DNA of 64,000 nucleotides, taken from the NCBI GenBank assembly GCA_945865175.1, contig CAMBDA010000005.1:34857-98856 (forward strand), written 5' to 3'. The position numbers and the translations under genes are program-made. Origin of the DNA: an uncultured Prevotellaceae bacterium (GTDB taxonomy: Bacteria > Bacteroidota > Bacteroidia > Bacteroidales > Bacteroidaceae). Below are positions 15,894 to 24,704 of the stretch, one piece after another; the first letter of the stretch is position 1; every line of letters starts with the position of its first letter. The notes beneath the pieces are model-generated. The model had not been told where the DNA came from and searched no databases. It saw nothing but the letters and a program-made list of their open reading frames with translations.

Positions 15894-16487
15894 TTACTGG
15901 GCCTTGGCGGCAGCACTCATGGCGCTACGTGTCATCTTAACCTGGCAAACCACAACGCTGGGGCTTGTAACCAGTTCCAGACCCTCGAACGAGAGCTCGC
16001 CCACCTTGATGGTCTTGCCCAGACCCAGGTTGGTGACATCGATGTTCAGTCTTTCGGGAATGGCGCTGTATACGGCACGTACCTTCAGCTTGCGCACACT
16101 GGCGGCCAGCTTACCACCGGCCTTCACGCCTTCTGCCAGACCGTTGAGCTTGATGGGCACTTCCATTACGATGGGCTTCTCCTCGGTAATCTCGTAGAAG
16201 TCTACGTGCAGCAGCTTGTCGGTAACGGGGTGGAACTGCAGCTCCTTCATCACGGCCTTGTACTCCTTGCCGTCGATGTTCAGGTTCACACTGTAGATGT
16301 CAGGTGAGTACACCAACTTGCGCAGTTCCTCGGCTGTGGTGGAAAAACTCAATGCAACGGGCAGTCCGTTCTCGCCGCGTGCTTCACCATACAGGTTGCA
16401 AGGCACCGAACCGGCTTTTCTGATCTCCTGGGTAGCTTTCTTGCCAGTAGCGGTTCTGGCAGTACCCTTTACGTCAATACTTTTCAT
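15894..16487 (-). CDS. rplY: 50S ribosomal protein L25 (general stress protein CTC family)
   Basis: 197 residues, the long (TL5/CTC) form. The N-terminal L25 domain binds 5S rRNA (KGTARTATGKKATQEIRKAG, then VPCNLYG); the C-terminal beta domain includes VPIKLNGLAEGVKAGGKL. The alanine-rich end is loose. Its own -7 box lies 69 bp upstream. Confidence 0.95.
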   Translation of the reverse strand: MKSIDVKGTARTATGKKATQEIRKAGSVPCNLYGEARGENGLPVALSFSTTAEELRKLVYSPDIYSVNLNIDGKEYKAVMKELQFHPVTDKLLHVDFYEITEEKPIVMEVPIKLNGLAEGVKAGGKLAASVRKLKVRAVYSAIPERLNIDVTNLGLGKTIKVGELSFEGLELVTSPSVVVCQVKMTRSAMSAAAKAQ

Positions 16488-16555
16488 TGTTAATTGTGTT
16501 ACTCTAAATTAAGTGTATTTTGCTTAATTCGCCATCACACGGCTCAAAAGCGGTG

Positions 16556-16563
16556 CAAAGGTA
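16556..16563 (-). promoter_or_regulatory. -7 box for rplY
   Basis: TACCTTTG on the minus strand; no clear -33 element. Confidence 0.6.
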
Positions 16564-16701
16564 CACCTTTTTTGCGGAATACCTTGCATGAGCCGGCTGT
16601 TTTTTTTGCTTCAGGACCTGTTTTTGGGGCAAAAAACAAAGATATTCCTCTCCGGAACGAAAATAATGGCCGAAAAATGTGGCAATCTAGCCGATTTTGA
16701 G

Positions 16702-16709
16702 TAATTTTG
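16702..16709 (+). promoter_or_regulatory. -7 box for the nusB operon
   Basis: TAATTTTG, 23 bp before the nusB ATG; -33 element not clear. Confidence 0.65.
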
Positions 16710-16732
16710 CGTGCTCAATCAAGTAATCGAAC

Positions 16733-17662
16733 ATGATAAATAGAGAATTAATACGGTTAAAAGTGGTGCAAATCTGCTATGCGTTCCACCAGAATGAGGG
16801 TAGGGACATGGAAGTGGCAGAGAAGGAATTGATGCTGAGTATGTCAAAATCCTACGAGATGTACAACCTGCTTCTGCTCCTCCTTACAGAGATCGGGCGC
16901 ATGGCACAGCGCTATTACGAGGTGCGTGTGAACCGGCTCAGCCGCTTGGGCATGGAGAACAAGGAGAACCCCAGATTTGTGAACAATCTTTTCCTCAGGC
17001 AGCTGGAGGAGAACCAGCAGCTCAGGTCGTTTGCCGACAGCTGCAAGTACGACTGGAGCGACGAGTACAATCTGGTGAGGAACCTCTACCAGCAGGTGGA
17101 GAACGCACCCTTCTTCCAGACATACATGGAGCAGACGGAACAGAGCTATGAGGCCGACAGGGACGTGTGCCGCCAGATTTACCGCACGTTCATCTGCAAC
17201 AACGACCAGCTGGACGAGCTCTTTGAGGGAAGGAGCCTGTATTGGAACGACGACAAGGCCATCGTGGACACCTTCGTACTGAAAACCATCAACCGCTTCA
17301 CGGCCGGGAGCACGGCCGACCAGCCGTTGCTGCCCCAGTTCCAGGACGACACGGTGCAGGAGTTTGCCGTGAAGCTGCTCCGCCACACGCTCAGCAATGC
17401 CGCCTATTACGACCGGCTGATTTCCGGACAGGCACGCAACTGGACACTCGAACGCATAGCCCTGATGGACCGTGTGATCATGCAGGTGGCACTGGCGGAA
17501 ATCCTCACGTTCCCCAGCATACCTCTTAGCGTGAGCATCAATGAGTATGTGGAGCTGGCCAAGCTCTACAGCACGCCCAAGAGCGGCAAGTATGTGAACG
17601 CCACGCTCGACCACATTGCCAAGTCGCTGATGGAGGAAGGCAAGATTGCCAAGGACCAGTAG
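16733..17662 (+). CDS. nusB: Transcription antitermination factor NusB
   Basis: 309 residues, about twice the enterobacterial length but usual for Bacteroidales, where an extra N-terminal helical part precedes the NusB fold. The start INRELIRLKVVQICYAFHQNEG and the end 'LMDRVIMQVALAEILTFPSIPLSVSINEYVELAK' carry the family signature. NusB with NusE/S10 binds boxA RNA and suppresses termination in rRNA operons. It heads a run of same-strand genes (yajC, ybbR, coaE, DUF5606) with gaps from 49 bp down to an overlap, so this is probably one operon. Confidence 0.92.
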   Translation: MINRELIRLKVVQICYAFHQNEGRDMEVAEKELMLSMSKSYEMYNLLLLLLTEIGRMAQRYYEVRVNRLSRLGMENKENPRFVNNLFLRQLEENQQLRSFADSCKYDWSDEYNLVRNLYQQVENAPFFQTYMEQTEQSYEADRDVCRQIYRTFICNNDQLDELFEGRSLYWNDDKAIVDTFVLKTINRFTAGSTADQPLLPQFQDDTVQEFAVKLLRHTLSNAAYYDRLISGQARNWTLERIALMDRVIMQVALAEILTFPSIPLSVSINEYVELAKLYSTPKSGKYVNATLDHIAKSLMEEGKIAKDQ

Positions 17663-17711
17663 GCTCCCACACAAGCATTCATAACATTATTTATATACAT
17701 TATTAATTAAT

Positions 17712-18017
17712 ATGTTTACAATTCTACAAGCACAACCCGGAGGCGGCATGCCCATGTTGGTCATGATGGTGGCCATCTTTGCCATTATGTGGTTTTTCAT
17801 GATCCGTCCCCAGCAGAAGAAACAGAAGGAAATCCAGAAGTTCCGCAATGCCCTTTCCGTGGGCGACAAGGTGGTCACGGCAGGTGGCATACATGGTGTG
17901 GTGCGCAGGATTGACGAGGCCGAGAATGTCCTGCTCATAGAGGTGGCCGACGGCGTTCGCATCCGTGTGGACCGCAACTCCCTCTATGCCAATGCTGAGG
18001 CAACACAGCAGAAGTAA
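17712..18017 (+). CDS. yajC: Preprotein translocase accessory subunit YajC
   Basis: 101 residues: one N-terminal membrane helix (MLVMMVAIFAIMWFFMI) followed by the hallmark RPQQKKQKEIQKFRNAL and a small cytoplasmic domain with 'GDKVVTAGGIHGVV'. YajC associates with SecDF at the Sec translocon. It lies 49 bp after nusB. Confidence 0.95.
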   Translation: MFTILQAQPGGGMPMLVMMVAIFAIMWFFMIRPQQKKQKEIQKFRNALSVGDKVVTAGGIHGVVRRIDEAENVLLIEVADGVRIRVDRNSLYANAEATQQK

Positions 18018-18029
18018 GCATCCTGGCTC

Positions 18030-19040
18030 ATGGGCAAGGGACTGAAAGCGTATTGGAAACTGGCTAGGGTATTTCTGAGTGGTGTACATTTCAGAAATGT
18101 CCTGGTCTTCTTGTTTTTTCTGATGGTCTCAGCCTCGTTCTGGCTGATGCAGACGCTCAACGAGTCGCTCCAGGTGGACGTGGAAGTTCCCTTGCAGTTG
18201 CAGAATGTCCCCTCGTCGGTGGTGGTCACCACCGAACTCCCTTCCCAGATAACGGTGAGCCTGCGCGACAGAGGCACATCGCTCTTCCGCTTTTTCCGCC
18301 ACAAGGGGCTTTCGCCGATTGTGTTCGATTTTTCCAAATACGACAATGGGCATGAGAGCGGGCATGTGCAGTTCCAGCAGACCGAGATAACGCGTCTCCT
18401 GCAGTTGCAGCTCGAATCATCCACGCGCGTACAGGAAATCTCGCCCGATACGCTGGAGTATTTCTATACGCGCAACAAGGGCCGCCGCCTGCCAGTCGAG
18501 GTGAACGGCATGGTCTCCACCACTCCCCAGAACTATCTGCTGGGCCTGTCCTGCCAGCCGGATTCGGTGGAGGTGTTTGCGCCCTCCGAGGTGTTGGACA
18601 CCATGCACTGTGTCTATACGGAGAAACTGGACATGACCAATCTCACCGAAACACTCCATAGGAGCGCAAGACTGCAGGGACGCAAGGGCATGAAGTTCGA
18701 CACCGCCCAGGTGGCCATCACCGCTGTGGTGGACTATTATCTGGAGCAGTCGGTGGAGGTGCCCATTATCGGGCTCAATTTTCCGCCCGACAGGCAGCTG
18801 CGCGTGTTCCCGTCCAAGGCAACGGTCACTTTCCGCGTGGGGTCTGTCAAGGCCAATCGCGACTGGGCCAAGAGCTTTGTGCTGGCAGCCACCTATGAGG
18901 AACTGCTCAAGAACGAGGGCTTGCGCTACATGCTCCATCTCAAGTCGGTGCCCGAGGACGTGTCGAACGTGCGCATCTCTCCCATGGAGGTGGACTATCT
19001 GATAGAGCAGGTGTACAACCCGGAGGCAGAACAGGAATGA
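18030..19040 (+). CDS. YbbR/CdaR-like domain protein
   Basis: 336 residues. One N-terminal membrane helix (VLVFLFFLMVSASFWLM) is followed by extracytoplasmic beta domains of the YbbR type (VEVPLQLQNVPSSVVVTTELPSQITV, later VEVPIIGLNFPPDRQLRVFPSKATV). In Firmicutes such proteins (CdaR) modulate a diadenylate cyclase; no cyclase gene is nearby here, so the partner is unknown. Its stop overlaps the coaE start (ATGA). Confidence 0.85.
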   Translation: MGKGLKAYWKLARVFLSGVHFRNVLVFLFFLMVSASFWLMQTLNESLQVDVEVPLQLQNVPSSVVVTTELPSQITVSLRDRGTSLFRFFRHKGLSPIVFDFSKYDNGHESGHVQFQQTEITRLLQLQLESSTRVQEISPDTLEYFYTRNKGRRLPVEVNGMVSTTPQNYLLGLSCQPDSVEVFAPSEVLDTMHCVYTEKLDMTNLTETLHRSARLQGRKGMKFDTAQVAITAVVDYYLEQSVEVPIIGLNFPPDRQLRVFPSKATVTFRVGSVKANRDWAKSFVLAATYEELLKNEGLRYMLHLKSVPEDVSNVRISPMEVDYLIEQVYNPEAEQE

Positions 19041-19606
19041 AAAAGCTGGGCGTGACAGGAGGAATAGGGGCCGGCAAGAGCTATGTGTGCCGCTTGCTGG
19101 CCGATGAGTATGGCTTGCCCGTCTATGACTGCGACCGTGAGGCCAAGCGCCTCAACAATGAGGACCCCTTCATCCGCCAGCGTCTGGTGGAGATGGTGGG
19201 CCCCGAGGTGTACTGCCCCGACGGCACGCTCAACCGGTCGCTGCTGGCAGCCTATATATTTGGCCACCCCCACCATCTTGCAGCCGTCAACCAGCTTGTA
19301 CATCCGCGTGTGCTTGCCCATTTCCGAAGGTGGCTGTCCGTCCAGCATGCGCCCTTGGTGGTGATGGAGAGCGCCATTCTCCATTCGAGCGGCTTCGACC
19401 GTGAGATGGATTATGTGCTCTATGTGGACGCACCTGAGGAGATGCGGATAGCACGGGTGATGGAGCGCGATGGCAGCAGCCGCTCCCAGGTGATGGCCCG
19501 CATACAGAGCCAGACGGAAAAGGGCTGTCCCGACTATGTGGTGATGAACGACGGCACCGACCTGCACCTACAGCTCCAGACGGTAATGAATGGAATTCTG
19601 AAATGA
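19037..19606 (+). CDS. coaE: Dephospho-CoA kinase
   Basis: 189 residues. P-loop GGIGAGKS at residues ~8-15, then YDCDREAKRL and the LVHPRV segment typical of CoaE. It adds the 3'-phosphate of coenzyme A from ATP. It is translationally coupled to the YbbR gene. Confidence 0.93.
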   Translation: MKKLGVTGGIGAGKSYVCRLLADEYGLPVYDCDREAKRLNNEDPFIRQRLVEMVGPEVYCPDGTLNRSLLAAYIFGHPHHLAAVNQLVHPRVLAHFRRWLSVQHAPLVVMESAILHSSGFDREMDYVLYVDAPEEMRIARVMERDGSSRSQVMARIQSQTEKGCPDYVVMNDGTDLHLQLQTVMNGILK

Positions 19607-19638
19607 AAACGAATAGATAATATAAGAAAGAAAAGACT

Positions 19639-20076
19639 ATGTTAGAGACAATTTTAGCCATTTCCGGAAAACCCGGATTATACAGACTGGTGTCCCACGG
19701 CAACCGCAGTCTGGTAGTTGAGAGTATGGATGCGGCAAAGAAACGCATGCCTGTGTTCGGCACCGACAAGGTCATTTCTCTGGCCGACATTGCCATGTAC
19801 ACGGATGCCGAGGAGGTACCCCTGCGCCAGGTGCTCAACGCCGTGAAGGAAAAGGAACAGGGCGCAGCATCCGCCTTCCCTTACAAGAAGGCTTCCAAGG
19901 ACGAACTGTCGGCCTATCTGGCAGAGGTGCTGCCCAACTTTGACCGCGACCGCGTGTACCCCAGCGATGTCAAGAAACTCATCCAGTGGTACAACATCCT
20001 CGTGGAAAACGGAGTGACCGACTTTGACGAGGCGCTTCAGGAGACTCCCGGCGACAACATCGCCGACCGAGAATAA
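19639..20076 (+). CDS. DUF5606 domain protein
   Basis: 145 residues beginning MLETILAISGKPGLYRLVS, a conserved Bacteroidota family of unknown function that often follows coaE. The N-terminal ~50 residues look like a small beta-barrel; the C-terminus is helical (DVKKLIQWYNILVENGV). No signal peptide or membrane segment, so cytoplasmic. Last gene of the nusB operon before a 16-bp hairpin. Confidence 0.8.
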   Translation: MLETILAISGKPGLYRLVSHGNRSLVVESMDAAKKRMPVFGTDKVISLADIAMYTDAEEVPLRQVLNAVKEKEQGAASAFPYKKASKDELSAYLAEVLPNFDRDRVYPSDVKKLIQWYNILVENGVTDFDEALQETPGDNIADRE

Positions 20077-20078
20077 AA

Positions 20079-20121
20079 CGAATCAGGCGGTTGCAGAAGA
20101 CAGTAGCAACCGCCTGATTCG
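20079..20121. terminator. Long perfect hairpin between convergent genes
   Basis: 16-bp perfect stem (CGAATCAGGCGGTTGC and its complement) with an 11-nt loop. The T-run (TTTTATTC) is on the minus-strand side, so it terminates the sensor-kinase gene best; for the plus strand it may only block or protect the 3' end. Confidence 0.75.
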
Positions 20122-20164
20122 TCTGTTGGACGCATGTGACAAGACAATCCGTCCCCTTCCGGGG

Positions 20165-21679
20165 CTATGCATGCAGGTCCAGCAGGAAACGTGTGCCCTT
20201 GGTGTAGGCCTCGTCCATCTTCAGACTGCCGTTCATGCGTGTGGCCATGAGGGCACAGATGGGCAGGCCCAGACCGTCGCCTTTTGTCAGGTCCCTCACC
20301 TTGGTGAAGGGCTTGAAGAGATTGGGACGCTGTGCTTCCTCGATGCCGCTGCCCGTGTCGCTGACAACAAACTGGTGACTGTGTGCCCCTCGTTTCTTGT
20401 ATTCCAGTGTCACCTTGCCTCCCTCCGGAGTGTGGATGTAGGCATTGGTGAGCAGGTGGAGCAGCACGTGCTCCAGCATCTCGCTGTTCATCTTCATGCT
20501 CAGTTTGGGCGCGTTCACCACAAGTGTCACCTCCTTGTCCATTTTCTCTCGAATCTGGCTTGTCAGATGCTCGCAGAAGGTGTCAATCCTTTTTTCTTCC
20601 ATCTCGCAAGGTTCGGTCAGGAGGCTTTCCTGATGGGTGAGCGCTTCTATGTGGGAGAAAAACTCCTTCAGCGCCTTGGTGGCAGGGTGGGAGTGGTCCA
20701 GCTGCTCCAGCGTGGGTGCTGTCTGGGCCGAGATGCCCAGAATGAACTTGTCTTTCAGTTCACTGTGCTCCCGCAGGGCGTTGATGGCTTTTTTCTGCTT
20801 GCGGGTGAGTACGATGAAGCGCACCATTACGAGGCTACCCACCACCAATACGATGCCAAGTATGCCGGCTACTCCGCACAGGGCATAGATGGTGGCCTTG
20901 TGCCCCTTTAGTGAACTTTCCTTCTCATTGATGACTGCCTGCTTGTCGGCACATTCTTTCTTCAGGGCGGCAGTCTCGTCTTGGGCTTTCAGCGTCCTTA
21001 TGGAGTCCTGCCACAGAATCAGCTGTTCGTAGGCGCGCGAGGTCAGGGCGGCGTTGTTGCTGTGCTTCCCCATGTCAATCAACTTGTGGTAGCAGTCCAG
21101 CATCTTGGTGTATTGTTTGCTCTTCTTGTACTGGTCAGTCAGCTGGCTGATGGCTGCGTCTCCCTTTGCAGTCTGTCCGAAGGTGTAATAATGTCCGGCC
21201 TGGGTATAGAGCAGGTCTTGTTGCAGGGAGTCCGTTCCCGATGCCTTGGCCAGTTGCCCCATCCGTGCCAACTGCTCTTCGGCACGTTCGCCGTGCTTCA
21301 GCCGGGTGTACATGCGCATACGCTCCTTGGCGGTGGCATAGTGCAGGTCTGGCCTGGCTTTTTGTGACTGCTGTTCGCCGCTGGCAATCAGCTGGTCGGT
21401 GGCCCTCAGCATGTCGAAGGCTTCCTTGTACAGGTTCTCCCGATGATACAGGGCAGCCGTGCTTACGCCACACTGGGTGGCCTTCTCATATTGTGCATGG
21501 GCCGCAAACGAACCGTACGCGTTCAGGAAGAGGCTGCGTGCCTTCACATATTCTTTACGTTCCAGGCATTCCTTGGCCTGCTTCATCTGTGTGTCGGCCT
21601 GCCCCTGTGCTTTCAGTCCTCCATCCATGAGGCCTGCCATCATCATCAGTGCTGCAAATATTGTTTTTCTCATCATCAT
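20165..21679 (-). CDS. TPR sensor histidine kinase-like protein without phospho-acceptor histidine
   Basis: 504 residues: signal peptide (MMMRKTIFAALMMMAGLM), about 230 residues of TPR-like helices in the periplasm, one membrane helix (ATIYALCGVAGILGIVLVVGSLVMVRFIVL), a coiled linker, a dimerisation region and a C-terminal HATPase domain. The ATPase boxes are intact: LLTNAYIHTPEGG (N box), VSDTGSGIEEAQ (G1) and KGDGLGLPICALMA (G2). The H box, normally 'F....SHE.RTP', reads FILGISAQTAPTL at residues 312-324, with Ala318 at the histidine position. It may bind ATP and signal non-canonically, or act on a partner. No response regulator gene is adjacent. Confidence 0.8.
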   Translation of the reverse strand: MMMRKTIFAALMMMAGLMDGGLKAQGQADTQMKQAKECLERKEYVKARSLFLNAYGSFAAHAQYEKATQCGVSTAALYHRENLYKEAFDMLRATDQLIASGEQQSQKARPDLHYATAKERMRMYTRLKHGERAEEQLARMGQLAKASGTDSLQQDLLYTQAGHYYTFGQTAKGDAAISQLTDQYKKSKQYTKMLDCYHKLIDMGKHSNNAALTSRAYEQLILWQDSIRTLKAQDETAALKKECADKQAVINEKESSLKGHKATIYALCGVAGILGIVLVVGSLVMVRFIVLTRKQKKAINALREHSELKDKFILGISAQTAPTLEQLDHSHPATKALKEFFSHIEALTHQESLLTEPCEMEEKRIDTFCEHLTSQIREKMDKEVTLVVNAPKLSMKMNSEMLEHVLLHLLTNAYIHTPEGGKVTLEYKKRGAHSHQFVVSDTGSGIEEAQRPNLFKPFTKVRDLTKGDGLGLPICALMATRMNGSLKMDEAYTKGTRFLLDLHA

Positions 21680-21707
21680 TTTTCATTTATTTGTGGCATA
21701 TCTTATG

Positions 21708-21715
21708 CAAATGTA
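21708..21715 (-). promoter_or_regulatory. -7 box for the TPR kinase-like gene
   Basis: TACATTTG on the minus strand, 28 bp before the ATG. Confidence 0.6.
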
Positions 21716-21840
21716 ATAAAAATCCTAAAGGTGGAAAAGAAAAACGTCATGTTTTTGCCGAGAAACAGCGGGAGCAGGTAAATGTGGGCGACATGGGTTG
21801 TTTGTTGCACTGGAATGACTGGTTTTTGAAATATAATTTG

Positions 21841-21848
21841 TAACTTTG
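21841..21848 (+). promoter_or_regulatory. -7 box for the ornithine cyclodeaminase homologue
   Basis: TAACTTTG, 43 bp before the GTG start; -33 element weak. Confidence 0.6.
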
Positions 21849-21891
21849 CAATCCAGTAGAACCATTTAAAAATTCAAACGAGAATACAAGC

Positions 21892-22854
21892 GTGAAAATT
21901 ATATCAGAAAAGCTTATCCGTTCGCTTGGAATCACTCCCAGGGAATGTGTGGCGTGGATTTACGAGAGTTTTGCCATGAAGCCAGATGCGCAACTGCCGG
22001 CAAAGATAAGTGTGCATCCTGCCCAGTATGACTTTTTTACTTCTATGCCGTGTCTGCTGCCGCCAGGGGGCAGGGGAGATGTCCGGTATTTTGGCATAAA
22101 GGAGGTGCATCGCATTGAGGGAGCCGTGCCTTCCCTTGGCAGTGACATGATGCTGTATAATGCCCTCAATGGCGAATTGCTGGCACTGGTTGATTGCGAC
22201 TGGATTACCACGATGCGTACAGGCGCTGTGGCAGCGGTTTCTGCCAGGGCGCTCCGCAGGACAGATGCTCAGGTATATGGCTTTGTGGGTTTGGGCAATA
22301 CTGCGCGTGCCACCTTGCTGTGTGTGTTGGAGGCGGAGCCGGAGAGGCACTTTCAGGTGAAACTGCTCCGGTACAAGGAGCAGGCTGCGATGTTTGTCGA
22401 GCGTTTCAGAGCGTACGGGAACGTAACCTTTGAGATTGTTGATGACATCAATGAACTGGCCCGCACGTCGGATGTCTTCTTCAGCTGTATCACAAGTGCC
22501 GATGGCCTGTTGGTAGAGGATGAAAGCACTTTCCGGCCCGGCGTGACCGTCATTCCTGTGCACATGAGGGGATTGCAGAATCTCGACACCACATTCGACC
22601 GGGTTTTCGGGGATGACACGGCTCACGTCAGTGGTTTCAGATACTTTCCCCAGTTCAAGGACTACAACGAGATAGGCGAAGTGCTGGCAGGGCGTGACCC
22701 GGGCAGACGGTCGGACGAACAGCGCATCCTCGACTATAACTATGGGCTGGCCTTGCACGATGTAGTGTACGCTTCAAGGATTTTCGAGCTGGTGCAACAT
22801 GCAGATGTGCCCAGTGTGGCTGTCGTAAAGGAAACGGAGAAGTTCTGGGTGTGA
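21892..22854 (+). CDS. Ornithine cyclodeaminase / mu-crystallin family protein
   Basis: 320 residues from a GTG start. The family has a substrate domain and a Rossmann domain; visible are GIKEVHR (substrate lysine region), LVDCDWITTMRTGAVAAVS and the NAD-binding VYGFVGLGNTARATL at ~130-145, then an Asp-rich VFGDDTAHV. Members include ornithine cyclodeaminase, alanine dehydrogenase and other imine/amino-acid dehydrogenases. I cannot tell which reaction applies. No earlier ATG exists between the -7 box and position 21892, which supports the GTG. It is a single-gene unit. Confidence 0.8.
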   Translation: MKIISEKLIRSLGITPRECVAWIYESFAMKPDAQLPAKISVHPAQYDFFTSMPCLLPPGGRGDVRYFGIKEVHRIEGAVPSLGSDMMLYNALNGELLALVDCDWITTMRTGAVAAVSARALRRTDAQVYGFVGLGNTARATLLCVLEAEPERHFQVKLLRYKEQAAMFVERFRAYGNVTFEIVDDINELARTSDVFFSCITSADGLLVEDESTFRPGVTVIPVHMRGLQNLDTTFDRVFGDDTAHVSGFRYFPQFKDYNEIGEVLAGRDPGRRSDEQRILDYNYGLALHDVVYASRIFELVQHADVPSVAVVKETEKFWV

Positions 22855-22887
22855 GGAGATGGGGCACACCCGGAGTTTTTCTGTCTC

Positions 22888-23973
22888 CTAGAGGTATTTC
22901 CTGAGCAAGTCCAGCATGGCTCTGTCCAACCGGTGTCCGTGAAAGTCCTCATAGTCCACATCGTCGCGACCGCTGTCCAGGATGCCAAACGACCCTTTCA
23001 GGTTCCATAGCGACCATCCCATGCCCAGCTCATGGAATACGTCCAGGTTGTCCTTCAGCCAAGCCAGGGCCACGGGGTGAGGCGTGCGGTTATGCGATCC
23101 GAACTCCCCTATGAAAACAGGCTGTCGGCCCTGTTCCAGCAGTGGTTTCCAGGCTTCTTGCAGCAGGTTGCGCAGGTAGGTGCGGTCATATACGAGCCCG
23201 TCGGCCTCGAGCGGCCACGAAAGCCTATGGCGCGGGAGAGCCATGGGCTTGTCGCCAAACACCCATGAGGCTTCGTAGTGCGAGATGAGCATTGGCTGGT
23301 AGCCTCTGCCGCACTGTATGATGTTGTCCAGGTCGCCCACGCTTGTCAGTGGCCTGCAGCCCCAGTCCAGACCGTCTATCATGATGAGGCGCCCGGGGCT
23401 GTACTGACGGATGGCTTTCACCAGGTGCCGTACCACCCGTTCGTAGTCGCTGTCCTTCACATTGGCTACTTCGTTGAGCAGGTTGAAACTCAGCCATCGG
23501 GCAGGCACGGAGGCATATCGCTGTGCCAGCACGGCCCATTGGTGGGCACATCCGTCAAGCGCACGTGCCGACTCGAAGATGTTCTCCGGCTCGGCAGGTG
23601 GATTCACGCAATAGCCTGGAGCCCGGTGCAGATTGATGCACACATGAATGCGGTACTTGCGTGCCCATTCCACACAGTGGTCCAGGTCTGCCAGTACGCG
23701 TTCGTCCATGTGGTAGTAGTCGCCCGGCCGGCTCCAGCACCAATAGGACAAGGGCAAACGCACAAAGTTGAAGCCCCATTCATGCATCCACTGCCATTCT
23801 TCTTCGCGGAAAGGCTGCATATAGTCTGCATTGAAATAGTTGAGCAGGTTGAATCCTCTCCATTTCTGTGCGCCTTTGGTGGCCCTGTATGCCATGGCCG
23901 GTGTATACATGGCCTGTGCCCAGCAGCAGAGCGCACCTGCCCCTAGGGTCTGTACAAATTTTCTCCTGTCCAT
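22888..23973 (-). CDS. Glycoside hydrolase family 5 (cellulase-like), Tat-type signal
   Basis: 361 residues. The N-terminus DRRKFVQTLGAGALCCWAQA resembles a twin-arginine signal. The (beta/alpha)8 domain shows WGFNFVRLPLSYWCW, INLHRAPGYCVNP, the acid/base Glu in SFNLLNEVANV and the nucleophile Glu in PVFIGEFGSHN, all standard for GH5 beta-glycanases. The likely substrate is a beta-linked glucan or mannan; the subfamily is not identifiable by eye. It lies 82 bp downstream of the HU/winged-helix gene on the same strand and could share its transcript. Confidence 0.85.
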   Translation of the reverse strand: MDRRKFVQTLGAGALCCWAQAMYTPAMAYRATKGAQKWRGFNLLNYFNADYMQPFREEEWQWMHEWGFNFVRLPLSYWCWSRPGDYYHMDERVLADLDHCVEWARKYRIHVCINLHRAPGYCVNPPAEPENIFESARALDGCAHQWAVLAQRYASVPARWLSFNLLNEVANVKDSDYERVVRHLVKAIRQYSPGRLIMIDGLDWGCRPLTSVGDLDNIIQCGRGYQPMLISHYEASWVFGDKPMALPRHRLSWPLEADGLVYDRTYLRNLLQEAWKPLLEQGRQPVFIGEFGSHNRTPHPVALAWLKDNLDVFHELGMGWSLWNLKGSFGILDSGRDDVDYEDFHGHRLDRAMLDLLRKYL

Positions 23974-24055
23974 AATCTTATAAGGTATTCACTTGTTGAC
24001 GATAAAGCCTTGATTTTATGGTTCCTTGTTGAATATGCGGTGCAAATGGCCTTGC

Positions 24056-24652
24056 CTATTTCACATACTTAGTGTCCCTGCCTGACCCTACGTGATGGAT
24101 GATGCCCATCTGTTCCATTTCTTTCAGGCGGTTGTAGGCAGTGGTGCGCTTCAGGCCGGAAAGCTGCTCAAATGCAGAACGGGTGAGGTGGTCGTGGGTT
24201 TTGAAATAGTTGTCGAGCAGGGGTATGAGCTTGTCGGCTGTGGGTGCAATGGCTATACCTGTGGATGGACGCCACTGGAAACAGGGCTTTTCTATGGCTT
24301 GGATGAACTGAGGATAAGGGTGGAAGTTCACTCCGCGCACTTCGATGCTTTGCATCCGCTTCTCACTGTCGGGATGGATTTGTGAATGGGTGCCAATAGA
24401 CAGTTTGAAGGTGCCCAGCATGGAAATGTCGATTGTCTTGCCTTCTGCCAGAAGTTTTGCCATTACATCAGCCAGATCGTTGATGGCAGCTTCAGCTTGC
24501 CCCTTCGAAAGTGCACCGTGGGCAGCCATCCGTTTTGCCAGTTGCTGTTCATCGATGACCTCGCTGTCGGTGATGCGGGGATACATTAGGGGTTTGTCTG
24601 CACCCTTTTTCTTGTTGGGAGGCATAATCTGCCATTCAATGTTTATTGCCAT
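24056..24652 (-). CDS. HU-like DNA-binding protein fused to a winged-helix domain
   Basis: 198 residues. Residues ~1-125 match the Bacteroidota HU-related family (IDEQQLAKRMAAHGALSKGQAEAAINDLADVMAKLLAEGKTIDI..LGTFKLSIG, then the beta-arm and EVRGVNFHP). The last ~55 residues (DHLTRSAFEQLSGLKRTTAY, then LKEMEQMGIIHHVGSGRDTKY) form a typical winged helix. The combination suggests a specific DNA-binding regulator or structural protein rather than a bulk nucleoid protein. Its 5' leader carries a large nested palindrome (24705-24790) just downstream of a consensus promoter, a plausible autoregulatory site. Confidence 0.8.
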   Translation of the reverse strand: MAINIEWQIMPPNKKKGADKPLMYPRITDSEVIDEQQLAKRMAAHGALSKGQAEAAINDLADVMAKLLAEGKTIDISMLGTFKLSIGTHSQIHPDSEKRMQSIEVRGVNFHPYPQFIQAIEKPCFQWRPSTGIAIAPTADKLIPLLDNYFKTHDHLTRSAFEQLSGLKRTTAYNRLKEMEQMGIIHHVGSGRDTKYVK

Positions 24653-24704
24653 ATTTTTGATGTTTTATAGGTCTTCGCTTATAAGGACTGTATTGCCGGC
24701 TTAT

